Positions 8,528-17,982 of a stretch of 64,000 nt of DNA are shown here, piece after piece. Where the stretch lies: assembly GCA_036383255.1 (NCBI GenBank), contig DASVOS010000004.1, positions 62,001-126,000 on the forward strand, in the 5' to 3' direction. The notes under the pieces are model-generated. The model ran no database searches. It was not told the DNA's origin and saw only the letters and a list, made by a program, of their open reading frames with translations. Made by a program: the position numbers and the translations under genes. The DNA is from Gammaproteobacteria bacterium (GTDB taxonomy: Bacteria > Pseudomonadota > Gammaproteobacteria > Natronospirales > REEB76). Every line of letters begins with the position of its first letter. The first letter of the stretch is position 1.

Positions 8528-9049
8528 ATGAGTACCAAGATCAAGACCCTGACCCTGCTCGGCAGCGCGCTGCTGGCGCTGTCCTTCACCCTGCCGGCGC
8601 TGGCCGATGAGCCCGCCGACGCCGCCGACGGCGACGTGATGACGCTCTACTTAGGCAAGCTGCCGATCACTGGCAAAGAGAAGATCGTGGCCACCCTGGT
8701 GGCGATCAAGAAGGCGCTGCACGAACCGCTCTCCAACGATCCGGAGAAGGCCGAGACGGTGGTGTGCAGCGTCGTCACCGACACCGACAGCCGCAAGGAG
8801 TACCTGGACTGCGCCACCAACGCGGCCTATGCCGGACGCCGCCAAGCCACCACCGTGGGAATGATCAGCCGCAAGCTCGGCATCCCACAGGGCGGTGGCG
8901 AAGACGGCATGACCCAGGCGGATTTCGACTCGCTGGTGGCCAACCAGCCGAACAACCGCCTCCACGTGCCGGTGAATGGCGCCGCGCTGCAGTCGCTGCT
9001 GGCTTCCATCCCGGACGACGCGACCGTGGTTGAGTCGTCGGGCGGCTGA
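8528..9049 (+). CDS. Exported small protein, four-paralogue family, member C
   Basis: 173 aa. The signal peptide ends PALA/DEP (after residue 26). The core is LYLGKLPITG (40-49), KIVATLVAIKKALHEPLSND, Cys80 and Cys95 with [17 protein letters not shown], then NQPNNRLHVPVNG, ALQSLLASIPDD and a short tail. The segment between the two cysteines (SVVTDTDSRKEYLD) differs from members B and D but keeps the 14-residue spacing. GGAGG lies 6-10 bases before the ATG at 8528. A strong terminator follows at 9064. Function unknown. Confidence 0.82.
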   Translation: MSTKIKTLTLLGSALLALSFTLPALADEPADAADGDVMTLYLGKLPITGKEKIVATLVAIKKALHEPLSNDPEKAETVVCSVVTDTDSRKEYLDCATNAAYAGRRQATTVGMISRKLGIPQGGGEDGMTQADFDSLVANQPNNRLHVPVNGAALQSLLASIPDDATVVESSGG

Positions 9050-9063
9050 CGACGCCGACGACA

Positions 9064-9107
9064 GGCGCATCCCGCCGTCCTACCCCCCGGCGGGATGCGC
9101 CTTCTTT
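9064..9107 (+). terminator. Rho-independent terminator after paralogue C
   Basis: A perfect 13-bp stem (9064-9076 with 9089-9101, GGCGCATCCCGCC) with a 12-base loop, followed by TTCTTT. It separates paralogue C from D, so D needs its own promoter. Confidence 0.9.
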
Positions 9108-9161
9108 ACGCCAGTCCCCACTCCCGGGAATGCAGCCGGGCCGGTGCGGGTTATCCCGATT

Positions 9162-9178
9162 GGGAGCACCCTGCTCCC
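9162..9178 (+). promoter_or_regulatory. Small hairpin in the leader of paralogue D
   Basis: GGGAGCA and TGCTCCC form a 7-bp stem with a 3-base loop, ending 6 bases before the GGAG ribosome-binding site (9185-9188). It could modulate translation of paralogue D; nothing more is visible. The AAATGATTCA box is absent here. Confidence 0.3.
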
Positions 9179-9196
9179 TCACCTTGGAGCAGAGCC

Positions 9197-9745
9197 ATGT
9201 CCCGCACCCTCCTCTTGTTAGCTTCATGCTGCCTGTCCCTCGCTGCCCTGGCGGACGAACCCGCCACGGAGCCCCCGCCGACGCTCCAGCTCGGCACGGT
9301 GTCAGTGACCGGCGAGCGCAAGATCATGGAGACACTGCAGGCCATCAAGGTCGCCCTGCATGCGCCTTTCTCCAGCGACGCCGCCCACGCGAACTACGTG
9401 GTGTGCCGCATCAACAAGTCGCTGGGTGAGGCCCGTGAGTATCTGGACTGCGCCACCAACCGCGATTTCACGCAACGTCGCGAGGCCACCCAGACAACGA
9501 TCATGATCGGGACATATGGCGTGCCGGGCGGAGGCAATCCGCTCGATTACTTCGTCGCGGCCCAGCCGAATCACCAGCTGCACATGCCGGTGCAGGGCGC
9601 CGCGCTGCGTGCGCTGCTGGCGCGGGTCCCGGACGCGCCGACCGACGAAGGTGCAAGGCTGCAAGCCTCGCCGGCCGCGGCAACCCGCGTGCCTCCGGCC
9701 TCTACCAAGGCGCCGGCACCGGGCGCTCAGCCAGTCAGTTGGTGA
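9197..9745 (+). CDS. Exported small protein, four-paralogue family, member D
   Basis: 182 aa. The signal peptide ends AALA/DEP (after residue 19); an LASC at 8-11 is too close to the start to be a convincing lipobox. The core is LQLGTVSVTG (30-39), KIMETLQAIKVALHAPFSSD, Cys70 and Cys85 in VVCRI...YLDCATN, RREATQT, GTYGVPGGG, QPNHQLHMPVQG and LLARVPD, with a Pro/Ala-rich tail. GGAG precedes the ATG at 9197 by 8 bases. It is the last of the four and has a different upstream region. Function unknown. Confidence 0.82.
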   Translation: MSRTLLLLASCCLSLAALADEPATEPPPTLQLGTVSVTGERKIMETLQAIKVALHAPFSSDAAHANYVVCRINKSLGEAREYLDCATNRDFTQRREATQTTIMIGTYGVPGGGNPLDYFVAAQPNHQLHMPVQGAALRALLARVPDAPTDEGARLQASPAAATRVPPASTKAPAPGAQPVSW

Positions 9746-9778
9746 GAGGCTAGGCACATGCGCGCGCCGCATGCGACG

Positions 9779-9987
9779 CGCGGCCCACCATGGACGGCGG
9801 AGCTGGAAACGACGCCAGGGACGGCTCGGTGACCGGCTCTAAGCCTTGCTGCGCGATATGCGCATGACTTGCGGGTGAGCGGCGAAGCCGCGAACGACAT
9901 GCCATGGATGGCATGGCTGGAAGGCACACCAGGGATGGGTAAGAACTAGAGCTAAGCCTTGCTGCGCGATATGCGCATTACTTGCGG
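9779..9987. repeat. Imperfect tandem duplication of the spoT 3' end and its downstream element
   Basis: 9839-9874 and 9952-9987 match over 36 bases with one mismatch, at an offset of 113. The right copy holds the spoT stop and its last 11 codons. The left copy is an orphan tail lying beyond the stop. The flanking parts (9790-9826 and 9905-9941) are also related, with GCTGGAA and CCAGGGA blocks in register. Inside the right unit, TGCCATGGATGGCA forms a small hairpin. Confidence 0.75.
9916..9941 (-). repeat. Dispersed 3'-end repeat, copy after spoT
   Basis: Read on the plus strand: GCTGGAAGGCACACCAGGGA then TGGGTAA. A near-identical copy lies at 48383-48408, 10 bases beyond the stop of another minus-strand gene, and a weaker one at 9801-9826. 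In both good copies the element sits 10 bases after a minus-strand stop codon, so it may act in RNA 3' ends. Confidence 0.55.
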
Positions 9988-12114
9988 TAAACCGCGCAGC
10001 CTGCGCAGGATGCGTGCCAGGTGGGTGCGGTCCCGCACGCCGATGACGAAGGTGAGTACCGAGGTCAGGTCCTCGCGCTGCTGCTGGTTCACATGCTCGA
10101 TGTTGGAACCGAGGTCCGCGATGGCGGCGGCCATGGTGGCGAGCACGCCGCGCTGGTTCGCCACCTCTGCCCGCACCTCCACGGGGAAGTCGCGCTTGAG
10201 CTTCTTCTCCCACTGCACCTCGATCAGCTTCTCCGGCTGGTTCTTGTACTCGGCGAGGTTGCCGCACTGGTCGCGATGCACCACGATGCCGCGGCCGGCG
10301 GTGAGCACGCCGACGATGCGGTCGCCGGGGATGGGATGGCAACAGCGGGCGAACGTCACCACCAGGCCCTCGGTGCCGCGGATCAGGAGCGGCGCGCTGG
10401 CCTTGGCGGCCGGCGCCTCGTCCTCGCCGCGGGCCGGCATCAGGCGACGCGCCACCAGCGGCGCCAGGTGGTGGCCGAGGCCGATGGACTCGTACAGCTC
10501 GTCCGCGTCCTCCAGCTTGAACTCCTTCACCACCGCCGCCAGCTGCTCGTCCGGGATGCGGCCGAGCTTGAGCGAGAGCGCAGCGAGAGCACGCTCCAGC
10601 ATGCGCTTGCCGAGCTCCACCGCTTCGTCACGCTTGAGGTTCTTGAGGTAGTGGCGCACGTTGGCGCGCGCCTTGGCCGTGACCACGAAGTTGAGCCAGG
10701 CCGGGTTGGGGCGGCCGTTCGGTGCGGTGATGACCTCGATCGTCTGGCCGTTCTCGAGCTGGGTGCGCAGGGGCACCAGCCGGCGGTCGATCTTGGCGGC
10801 CACGCAGGCGTTGCCCACGTCGGTATGCACGGCGTAGGCGAAGTCCACGGCGCTGGAGCCGCGCGGCAGGCGGCGGATGTCGCCCTGCGGCGTGAACACG
10901 TAGACCTCGTCCGGGAACAGGTCCACCTTGACGTTCTCGAGGAACTCGAGCGAGTTGCCCGTACCCTGCTGCATCTCCATCACGCCCTTCAGCCATTCGC
11001 GGGCGCGCACCTCGGGGGCGGTGGCGCCGCCCTCGCCGGTCTTGTACTGCCAGTGGGCGGCGATGCCGGACTGGGACACCTTGTGCATGTCCTCTGTACG
11101 GATCTGCACCTCCAGCGGCACGCCGGCCGGGCCGATCAGCACCGTGTGCAGCGACTGGTAGCCGTTGGCCTTGGGGATGGCGATGTAGTCCTTGAACTTG
11201 CCCGGCACCGGCTTGAACAGGTTATGCACCACGCCGAGCACGCGGTAGCAGTCGTCGATGCGCGGCACCACGATGCGGAACGCGTGCACGTCCAGCACCT
11301 CGGTGAGCGGCAGGCGCTTGGCGCGCATCTTGCGGTACACGCTGTAGAGGTGCTTCTCGCGGCCTTCCACGTCGGCGGCGATGCCCTCGCGCTGCAGCGC
11401 CTGGGTCAGGCTCTTGCTGATCTTCGCCACCATCTCCTTCTGGTGGGTGCGCGAACGCTTGAGGTGGCGGGCCAGCACCTTGTAGCGCATCGGGTGCAGT
11501 GCGTGGAAGCCGAGGTCCTCCAGCTCCATGCGCATGTCGCTCATGCCGAGGCGGTGGGCGATGGGGGCGTAGATCTCGAGCGTCTCGGCGGCGATGCGGC
11601 GGCGCTTGGGCGCGGGCATGGCGTCCAGCGTGCGCATGTTGTGCAGCCGGTCGGCGAGCTTGACCATGATGACGCGGATGTCCTCGACCATGGCGAGGAC
11701 CATCTTGCGGAAGTTCTCGGCCTGCGCCTCGGCGCGGCTCTTGAACTTGATCTGGGTGAGCTTCGACACGCCGTCCACGAGCTGGGCCACCTCGGGCCCG
11801 AAGCGGGTGAGCAGCTCCTCCTTGAGGGTGGGCGTGTCCTCGATGACGTCGTGCAGCAGCGCCGCCTCGAGGGTGCGATAGTCCATGCGCAGCTCCGCGA
11901 GGATCTGCGCGACGGCGACAGGATGGGTGATGTAGGCCTCACCGGAGAGACGGCGCTGGCCCTCGTGGGCGTCGGCGCCGAACAGGTAGGCCTGGTTGAC
12001 CTCCTCCACCTGGGACTCGGGGAGGTAGGTGCGGAGCTTGACGAGCAGCTCGTCGATGCCGGTCGCCCGCTTCCCAAGGACCCTTTCGAAGATGGAAGAA
12101 GCGACCTGGCTCAT
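9952..12114 (-). CDS. spoT: Bifunctional (p)ppGpp synthetase/hydrolase SpoT
   Basis: 720 aa, typical for RelA/SpoT proteins. An N-terminal HD hydrolase domain shows HDVIEDT and KLADRLHNMRTLD intact. The synthetase domain follows with DVHAFRIVVPRIDDCYRVLG and YIAIPKANGYQSLHT, then TGS (VYVFTPQGDIRRLPRGS), a helical linker and a C-terminal ACT/RRM (FARCCHPIPGDRIVG...). The intact hydrolase motif argues for SpoT, not RelA. The ATG at 12114 lies 22 bases after rpoZ; the operon gmk-rpoZ-spoT is conserved in gammaproteobacteria. Its extreme 3' end has been partly duplicated downstream. Confidence 0.96.
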   Translation of the reverse strand: MSQVASSIFERVLGKRATGIDELLVKLRTYLPESQVEEVNQAYLFGADAHEGQRRLSGEAYITHPVAVAQILAELRMDYRTLEAALLHDVIEDTPTLKEELLTRFGPEVAQLVDGVSKLTQIKFKSRAEAQAENFRKMVLAMVEDIRVIMVKLADRLHNMRTLDAMPAPKRRRIAAETLEIYAPIAHRLGMSDMRMELEDLGFHALHPMRYKVLARHLKRSRTHQKEMVAKISKSLTQALQREGIAADVEGREKHLYSVYRKMRAKRLPLTEVLDVHAFRIVVPRIDDCYRVLGVVHNLFKPVPGKFKDYIAIPKANGYQSLHTVLIGPAGVPLEVQIRTEDMHKVSQSGIAAHWQYKTGEGGATAPEVRAREWLKGVMEMQQGTGNSLEFLENVKVDLFPDEVYVFTPQGDIRRLPRGSSAVDFAYAVHTDVGNACVAAKIDRRLVPLRTQLENGQTIEVITAPNGRPNPAWLNFVVTAKARANVRHYLKNLKRDEAVELGKRMLERALAALSLKLGRIPDEQLAAVVKEFKLEDADELYESIGLGHHLAPLVARRLMPARGEDEAPAAKASAPLLIRGTEGLVVTFARCCHPIPGDRIVGVLTAGRGIVVHRDQCGNLAEYKNQPEKLIEVQWEKKLKRDFPVEVRAEVANQRGVLATMAAAIADLGSNIEHVNQQQREDLTSVLTFVIGVRDRTHLARILRRLRGLPQVMRISRSKA

Positions 12115-12136
12115 ATGTTGCGGGACACGCTCTTCG

Positions 12137-12406
12137 TTAGAGCGGGTCCTCCGCGTCCATCATCACGACGGGCTGCTGCTCCACCGGCTCTTCCTCGGGG
12201 ATGACCTCGACCTCGTCCAGGATCGCCGGGCCGACGTTGCCGGCCGCGATCTCGCGCAGCGCCACCACGGTGGGCTTGTCGTTCTCCCAGGGCACGGTCG
12301 GCTCCACGCCGCGGGCGAGCTGACGCGAGCGCTTGGTCGCGACCAGCACCAGCTGGAACAGGTTGTCCACGTTGCCCAGGCAATCTTCGACAGTGACACG
12401 CGCCAT
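12137..12406 (-). CDS. rpoZ: RNA polymerase omega subunit
   Basis: 89 aa, starting [20 protein letters not shown] at the ATG at 12406 with GGAGTT upstream. The KRSRQLARG motif and the [13 protein letters not shown] segment define omega, which assists assembly of the RNA polymerase core and ppGpp binding at site 1. It sits directly before spoT, the usual arrangement. The C-terminal tail is acidic and rich in Glu and Pro. Confidence 0.96.
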   Translation of the reverse strand: MARVTVEDCLGNVDNLFQLVLVATKRSRQLARGVEPTVPWENDKPTVVALREIAAGNVGPAILDEVEVIPEEEPVEQQPVVMMDAEDPL

Positions 12407-12483
12407 CTGGAACTCCGGCAAAAAGGCTTGGAAAAACAGGGTCTAATAGTCTACCGGAGGGGTAGGGTTATTGGAACCCCGCG

Positions 12484-13107
12484 TCAGCCCAGGAGCGTGT
12501 CCAGGATGGGCTTCAGGCCCGGCCGGTCAGCCCGGGCGGCCTGGCCCCGGCCGCTGGCGATGCCGGAAAGCTCCGCCAGGGCATGGTCGAAATCGTCGTT
12601 CACCACCACGTAGTCGAACTCATGCCAGTGGGACATGTCCCCCACCGCGTCCTTGAGGCGCCGGGCGATGACCGCGTCGTCGTCGGTGCCGCGGGAGCGC
12701 AGGCGCCGCTCCAGCTCGGCCCGGCTGGGGGGCAGGATGAACACCGAGACCGCCTCGGGCATGAGCTTGCGCACCTGGGCCGCCCCCTGCCAGTCGATCT
12801 CCAGCAGCACGTCACGGCCGGCGGCGAGCTCCGCTTCCACCGCCTTGCGGGAGGTGCCGTAGTAGTTGTCGAAGACCCGGGCGTGCTCCAGGAACTCCCC
12901 GGCCGCCGCCATGCGCTCGAACTCGGCCTTGTCCACGAAGTGGTAGTCGTGGCTGTGGGTCTCGGTGGGCCGCCGCGGACGGGTGGTGTAGGAGATGGAG
13001 AACCGGATGTTCGGGTGGTCCTTCAGGAGCGCGCGCACCAGGCTGGTCTTGCCGGCGCCGGAGGGCGCCGTGACCAGGTACAGGTGGCCGCGCTTGGCGG
13101 CGCTCAC
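12484..13107 (-). CDS. gmk: Guanylate kinase
   Basis: 207 aa. It phosphorylates GMP to GDP. The P-loop is [11 protein letters not shown] at 14-24; the GMP-binding segment SYTTRPRR and the [26 protein letters not shown] region follow, with [11 protein letters not shown] later. The start is GTG at 13107, whose bases overlap the stop of the preceding lipoprotein gene (GTGA), implying coupled translation. The length matches the family. Confidence 0.96.
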   Translation of the reverse strand: MSAAKRGHLYLVTAPSGAGKTSLVRALLKDHPNIRFSISYTTRPRRPTETHSHDYHFVDKAEFERMAAAGEFLEHARVFDNYYGTSRKAVEAELAAGRDVLLEIDWQGAAQVRKLMPEAVSVFILPPSRAELERRLRSRGTDDDAVIARRLKDAVGDMSHWHEFDYVVVNDDFDHALAELSGIASGRGQAARADRPGLKPILDTLLG

Positions 13108-13421
13108 GTGCCCTCTTCCGGTTCGCGGCAGGCCACCATCAGGGTGCGGTAGGTCCGGTTGCCGCCATAGGGCTGTTGGGTGTCGCGGCCCATGCCGTTC
13201 ACCTGCTGGGACGATTGGGATAAGACGTCGTAGCCATGAGCGCAGCTGCGCTGAGCCTTCTTGTAGCAGTCCTCCCAGGCCTGGTCCGCGCCGGAGCAGT
13301 CCACGGAGTAACCCGCCTGCATGCCGGGCTGCATGACGGGAGGCGAAGCGCAGGAACTGGCGGCGGCCAGCAGCACGGCGACCGGCAGGGACAGCGCAGA
13401 CGTGGGGAGACGGCGCATCAT
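13104..13421 (-). CDS. Small exported Cys-containing protein, possible lipoprotein
   Basis: 105 aa. A hydrophobic N-terminus (residues 5-21) ends [10 protein letters not shown], a poor but possible lipobox. The mature part has [24 protein letters not shown] and a C-terminal MVACRE, a pattern I have seen in short gammaproteobacterial lipoproteins of unknown role. The start ATG at 13421 overlaps the yicC stop and its own stop overlaps the gmk start, so it is embedded in the yicC-gmk-rpoZ-spoT operon. Two cysteine pairs may be oxidised in the periplasm. Confidence 0.7.
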   Translation of the reverse strand: MMRRLPTSALSLPVAVLLAAASSCASPPVMQPGMQAGYSVDCSGADQAWEDCYKKAQRSCAHGYDVLSQSSQQVNGMGRDTQQPYGGNRTYRTLMVACREPEEGT

Positions 13422-14284
13422 TCGAGGTTCTGCACCTGTTCCCGCATCTGTTCTATGAGCACCTTGAGATCCACCACCTGCTGGGTGATGGCCGCGTCCT
13501 GGGACTTGGAGCCCAGCGTGTTCGCCTCGCGGTTGAACTCCTGCATCAGGAAGTCCAGGCGCCGGCCCACGGCGTCGCCGCTCTTGAGCGTGTCCGAGAA
13601 CTCCTTGAGGTGGCTGCCGAGCCGGTCCAGCTCCTCGGCCACGTCCAGGCGCTGCGCCACCATCACGAGCTCCTGCTCCAGGCGCTGCGGGTCCACCGTG
13701 CCCTTCAGCTCCTCGACGCGGGCGCGCAGCTTGTCGCGCAGCGCGTCCAGCATGGCGCCCTGCTTCTTCTTGAGCTCGCCCACGATGCGCGCGATCTCGG
13801 CGGCGCGCTCACGCAGCATCGCCGCGGTGCGCTCGCCCTCGCGGCCGCGGGCGGCGAGCAGGTCAGCCAGGGTTTCGTCCAGGAGCTTGAGCGCCGCCTG
13901 GGCCACCGTGTCCACGTCCAGCGGCGGCTCCTGGACCACGCCGGGCCAGCGCAGCACCTCGGCCGGGTTCACCGGCGCCGCGGCGCCGACCAGCCCCGCC
14001 ACCTGGGCCAAGGCGTTGCCCACGGCCCGCGCCCGCGCCTCGTCCACCTGCAGCGACGCGCGGCCGCCGCCGGCCGGCTCGAACCTGAGCTGCCCGTCCA
14101 GCTTGCCCCGCTTGACCCGGGCGGCGATACGCTCGCGGCACTCGCTCTCGAGCGCGCGCAGCTCCTCCGGGAGCTTCAGACCCATGTCCAGGTAGCGGTG
14201 ATTGACGCTGCGCACCTCCCAGATGAGGACGCCGAAGTCGCCGCGCGCCTCGCGGCGCGCAAAACCGGTCATGCTGCGAGCCAT
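13418..14284 (-). CDS. yicC: YicC/YloC family endoribonuclease
   Basis: 288 aa. It begins with the diagnostic [12 protein letters not shown] and later shows [20 protein letters not shown]; the C-terminus carries [21 protein letters not shown], the DUF1732 region. Family members are endoribonucleases implicated in small-RNA turnover. The frame extends far upstream, but the ATG at 14284 matches the conserved start. It is the first gene of the minus-strand operon, divergent from the PP2C gene across 109 bases. Confidence 0.94.
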   Translation of the reverse strand: MARSMTGFARREARGDFGVLIWEVRSVNHRYLDMGLKLPEELRALESECRERIAARVKRGKLDGQLRFEPAGGGRASLQVDEARARAVGNALAQVAGLVGAAAPVNPAEVLRWPGVVQEPPLDVDTVAQAALKLLDETLADLLAARGREGERTAAMLRERAAEIARIVGELKKKQGAMLDALRDKLRARVEELKGTVDPQRLEQELVMVAQRLDVAEELDRLGSHLKEFSDTLKSGDAVGRRLDFLMQEFNREANTLGSKSQDAAITQQVVDLKVLIEQMREQVQNLE

Positions 14285-14393
14285 GTCGTTCCTGAGTTCC
14301 GGCCGGGAATGTCCGGGGGTTTGCAATGGTAAGCTAAACGGCAGGCACGCCCAAAGCGCCGGTCGCAGGGGCCGGACATCAGGGGACAGCGCA

Positions 14394-15134
14394 GTGAACG
14401 TCGAGACAGCCCAGGTCAGCCGCCAGGGCAACCGCAACGATAACCAGGACCGGGCGTCCATCGTGGTGACGGACACCCGCATCCTGCTGACCGTGGCGGA
14501 TGGCATGGGCGGCCACATCGGCGGCGACGTGGCGGCGGAGGCCGCCATCGACGCGCTGGTGCGCAGCTTCAAGCGCCTGCGCGGCGGCATCCGCGACGCC
14601 GGCGACTTCCTGCGCGAGAGCATCGTCGAGGCCCACGAGGCGGTGGTGATGCTGGGCGCCTCGCTGGCGCCGGAGCTCAGGCCCCGCACCACCATCACCG
14701 TGTGCGTGGTGGCGGACAACACCGCCACCTGGGCCCACGTGGGCGACAGCCGCATCTACCTCGTGCGCGACCAGAAGGTCCTGATCCGCACCCGCGACCA
14801 CAGCGCGGTGGAACTGCTGGTGCAGCAGGGCCTGCTCAAGGACGCTGACGTGCATACCCACCCCATGCGCAACTTCGTGGAGCAGTGCCTGGGCGGCGAC
14901 CCCGAGATACCCCAGATCACCATCACCGAACCGCGCGCGCTCATGGCCGGTGACGTGATGCTGCTCTGCTCCGACGGCTTCTGGGCGCCGCTCCAGGAGG
15001 ACCACGTCGCGAAGGAACTCAACTCGCACCTGGAACTGCAGGACATACTGGACGTGCTGGCGCGGGAAGCCGAGGAAGCCGCCGCGCCAAGCAGCGACAA
15101 CGTGACCGCGGTCGCCCTGCGCTGGATGGACTGA
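14394..15134 (+). CDS. PP2C-family serine/threonine protein phosphatase
   Basis: 246 aa from GTG at 14394, with AGGGGAC at 14381-14387. Mn/Mg-dependent phosphatase motifs are present in order: GNRNDNQDR (about 12-20), VADGMGGHIGGDVAAE, THVGDSRIYLV-like AHVGDSRIYLV, GDVMLLCSDGFW and SSDNVTAVAL. All metal-binding aspartates are visible. No transmembrane or extra domain is seen, so it is a soluble stand-alone phosphatase. No cognate kinase is encoded in the window. Its place between yicC and rph suggests housekeeping control, but the target is unknown. Confidence 0.92.
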   Translation: MNVETAQVSRQGNRNDNQDRASIVVTDTRILLTVADGMGGHIGGDVAAEAAIDALVRSFKRLRGGIRDAGDFLRESIVEAHEAVVMLGASLAPELRPRTTITVCVVADNTATWAHVGDSRIYLVRDQKVLIRTRDHSAVELLVQQGLLKDADVHTHPMRNFVEQCLGGDPEIPQITITEPRALMAGDVMLLCSDGFWAPLQEDHVAKELNSHLELQDILDVLAREAEEAAAPSSDNVTAVALRWMD

Positions 15135-15207
15135 TTTACGACCTGTCGCGCCGCGTTCGAGGCCACGCCTTTATAATCCCTGACCTGTCCTGACCCTGGT
15201 GATCCCC

Positions 15208-15920
<713 letters not shown>

Positions 15921-15921
<1 letters not shown>

Positions 15922-16517
15922 TGCGCAGGGTCGTCCTCGCCACCAGCAACGCCGGAAAGGCGAAAGAACTCAACGCGATGTTGAGCGGGCTCGACATGGA
16001 GATCGTGCCCCAGAGCGCGCTCGGCGTGCCGGAGGCGGAGGAGACCGGTTTAACCTTCATCGAGAACGCTATCCTCAAGGCGCGCAACGCCGCGGCCCGC
16101 ACCCAGCTCCCGGCCATCGCCGACGACTCGGGGCTGGAGGTGGACGCGCTGGCCGGCGCGCCCGGCATCTACTCGGCGCGCTACGCCGGCGCCGGAGCCG
16201 GCGACCAGGCCAACCTGGAGAAGCTCCTCCATGCGATGCAGGACGTGCCTGACTTCGGCCGCGCCGCGCGCTTCCGCTGCGTGATCGTGTACCTGAAGCA
16301 CGCCGCCGACCCGGCGCCGCTGGTGACCGAAGGCGTATGGGAGGGCTCCATCCTGCGTGCACCCAAGGGCACGAACGGCTTCGGCTACGACCCTGTGTTC
16401 TGGGTGCCGGAGAAGGGTTGTTCCTCGGCTGAGCTGCCGCCGGAAGTGAAGAACCAGCTCAGCCACCGGGGCCAGGCCCTGGCCCGGCTCGCCGCCCATT
16501 TCCGGGCGCGCCACTAG
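15921..16517 (+). CDS. rdgB: XTP/dITP diphosphatase (non-canonical purine NTP pyrophosphatase)
   Basis: 198 aa. It hydrolyses dITP, XTP and ITP, keeping deaminated purines out of DNA and RNA. Conserved elements are [14 protein letters not shown] at the N-terminus, [36 protein letters not shown] and [11 protein letters not shown]. The start codon overlaps the rph stop by one base and hemW follows after 6 bases, so rph-rdgB-hemW form an operon, a common gammaproteobacterial order. Confidence 0.97.
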
Positions 16518-16523
16518 AAACCC

Positions 16524-17693
16524 ATGGCCCTGCCGCCGCTTTCTCTCTACGTGCACCTGCCCTGGTGCGTGAAGAAATGCCCTTACTGTGACTTCAACTC
16601 CCATGGGCTCAAAGGCGCACTGCCGGAGAGCACCTACGTGGATGCGCTGCTGAAGGACCTGGACCAGGACCTGCCGCGCACCGGCGGGCGCGAGGTGCAG
16701 ACCATGTTCTTCGGCGGCGGCACGCCCAGCCTCTTCAGCGCCGAGAACATCGGCCGTTTCCTCGCGGGCGTGCGCGCACGCATGCCGGTGGCGACGGATG
16801 TGGAGGTGACGCTGGAGGCGAACCCGGGCACCGTGGAACATGGGCGCTTCGCCGCTTACCGGGAGGCCGGGGTCACGCGCCTCTCCATCGGCGTGCAGAG
16901 CTTCGACCCGAAGAAGCTGGAAGTGCTGGGGCGCATCCACTCCAGCGAGGAGGCAGGGCGCGCGGTGGAGGAAGCCCACGCCGCGGGCCTGCACAACTTC
17001 AACCTGGACCTCATGTACGGGCTGCCGCGCCAGACCCTGGAGGAGGCGGAGGCGGACATCAGGCAGGCCATGGCGCTCATGCCGGCCCACATATCCCATT
17101 ACCAGCTCACCCTCGAGCCCAACACCCTGTTCCACGCGCATCCCCCGGTGCTGCCGGACGAGGAGACGATCTGGAGCATGCAGCAGCGCTGCCAGGAACT
17201 GCTGGCTGCGCACGGCTACAGCCAGTACGAGGTCTCCGCCTACGCGCAGGCAGGCCGCCAGGCGCGCCACAACCTCAACTACTGGCGCTTCGGTGATTAC
17301 CTCGGCATCGGTGCCGGAGCCCACGGCAAGCTCACGGATGATGCAGGCACTGTGACGCGGTTGTGGAAGCTGAAGCACCCGGATGCCTACCTCGACAGCG
17401 CCGGCACGCCCAAGTCCCTGGGGGGCGTCTCGCAGCTCTCGGAAGGAGACCTCGCCTTCGAGTTCATGCTGAACCGGCTGCGCCTCACCGCGCCCTTCAG
17501 CGCCGCTGAGTTCGAATCCGCCACCGGCCTGCAGCTGGAGCGCATCCAGCCGGGCCTGGACCGCGCCGTGGACCTCGGCCTGCTGGAGGCGGTGCCGGAG
17601 GGCTGGAGGGTGACGTCCCGCGGGCAGAATTACCTCAATGACCTGCAGTCATTATTCCTGCCGGCGGATGCAAGCCGTAAGGTTAGAGCCTAG
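16524..17693 (+). CDS. hemW: Radical SAM heme chaperone HemW
   Basis: 389 aa. The radical SAM cluster motif CVKKCPYC uses C15, C19 and C22, followed by FFGGGTPSLF and, later, SIGVQSFDPKKLEVLGR. HemW proteins, long misannotated as coproporphyrinogen III oxidases, bind heme and deliver it to respiratory enzymes. The C-terminal HemN-like domain is present (EGDLAFEFMLNRLRL...). The ATG at 16524 gives MALPPLSLYVHLPWC, the standard start. Confidence 0.94.
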   Translation: MALPPLSLYVHLPWCVKKCPYCDFNSHGLKGALPESTYVDALLKDLDQDLPRTGGREVQTMFFGGGTPSLFSAENIGRFLAGVRARMPVATDVEVTLEANPGTVEHGRFAAYREAGVTRLSIGVQSFDPKKLEVLGRIHSSEEAGRAVEEAHAAGLHNFNLDLMYGLPRQTLEEAEADIRQAMALMPAHISHYQLTLEPNTLFHAHPPVLPDEETIWSMQQRCQELLAAHGYSQYEVSAYAQAGRQARHNLNYWRFGDYLGIGAGAHGKLTDDAGTVTRLWKLKHPDAYLDSAGTPKSLGGVSQLSEGDLAFEFMLNRLRLTAPFSAAEFESATGLQLERIQPGLDRAVDLGLLEAVPEGWRVTSRGQNYLNDLQSLFLPADASRKVRA

Positions 17694-17727
17694 ACTGAAA
17701 TGAGGTCTTAGCGTCGAGGATCCAAGC

Positions 17728-17982
17728 ATGACGGATTACCAGCCCATCTCCTGCGACCTGCACAGTGAGTACGAGCTGGCCATCATGCACCGCACACCCC
17801 TCACCCTCTGCTGGCGCGGCCAGGATGGGCTCGATCACCTGGAGACCTTGCTGCCCCAGGACCTGGAAACCCGCAACGGCGAGGAATTCCTGGTGGTCCG
17901 CAACGGCGCCGGCGAGCAGTTCAAGGTGCGACTGGACCGCATCAGCGCGGCCCATGTGCGGGCGACTCAGGCAAACACCTGA
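17728..17982 (+). CDS. rof: Rho-binding antiterminator (Rof-like)
   Basis: 84 aa. YQPISCDLHSEYELAIMHRTP at the N-terminus is typical of the Rof/YaeO family, Sm-like-fold proteins that bind Rho hexamers and reduce Rho-dependent termination. The rest, including GEEFLVV and FKVRLDRISA, fits the small beta-barrel. GAGGAT precedes the ATG at 17728. It lies 34 bases after hemW, probably in the same transcript, and is followed by the AT-rich DnaA-box spacer. Confidence 0.82.
   Translation: MTDYQPISCDLHSEYELAIMHRTPLTLCWRGQDGLDHLETLLPQDLETRNGEEFLVVRNGAGEQFKVRLDRISAAHVRATQANT

Noticed and set aside
9197-9229. Paralogue D as a lipoprotein (LASC at residues 8-11)
   Set aside because: The cysteine comes too early for a signal peptide, and the ALA/DEP cleavage site matches those of members B and C.
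10021-12204. A 727-codon open frame on the plus strand opposite spoT
   Set aside because: It is a shadow: its composition (strings of His, Arg, Leu, Gly, Val) follows from the GC-rich third positions of spoT, no domain is seen, and spoT is certain.
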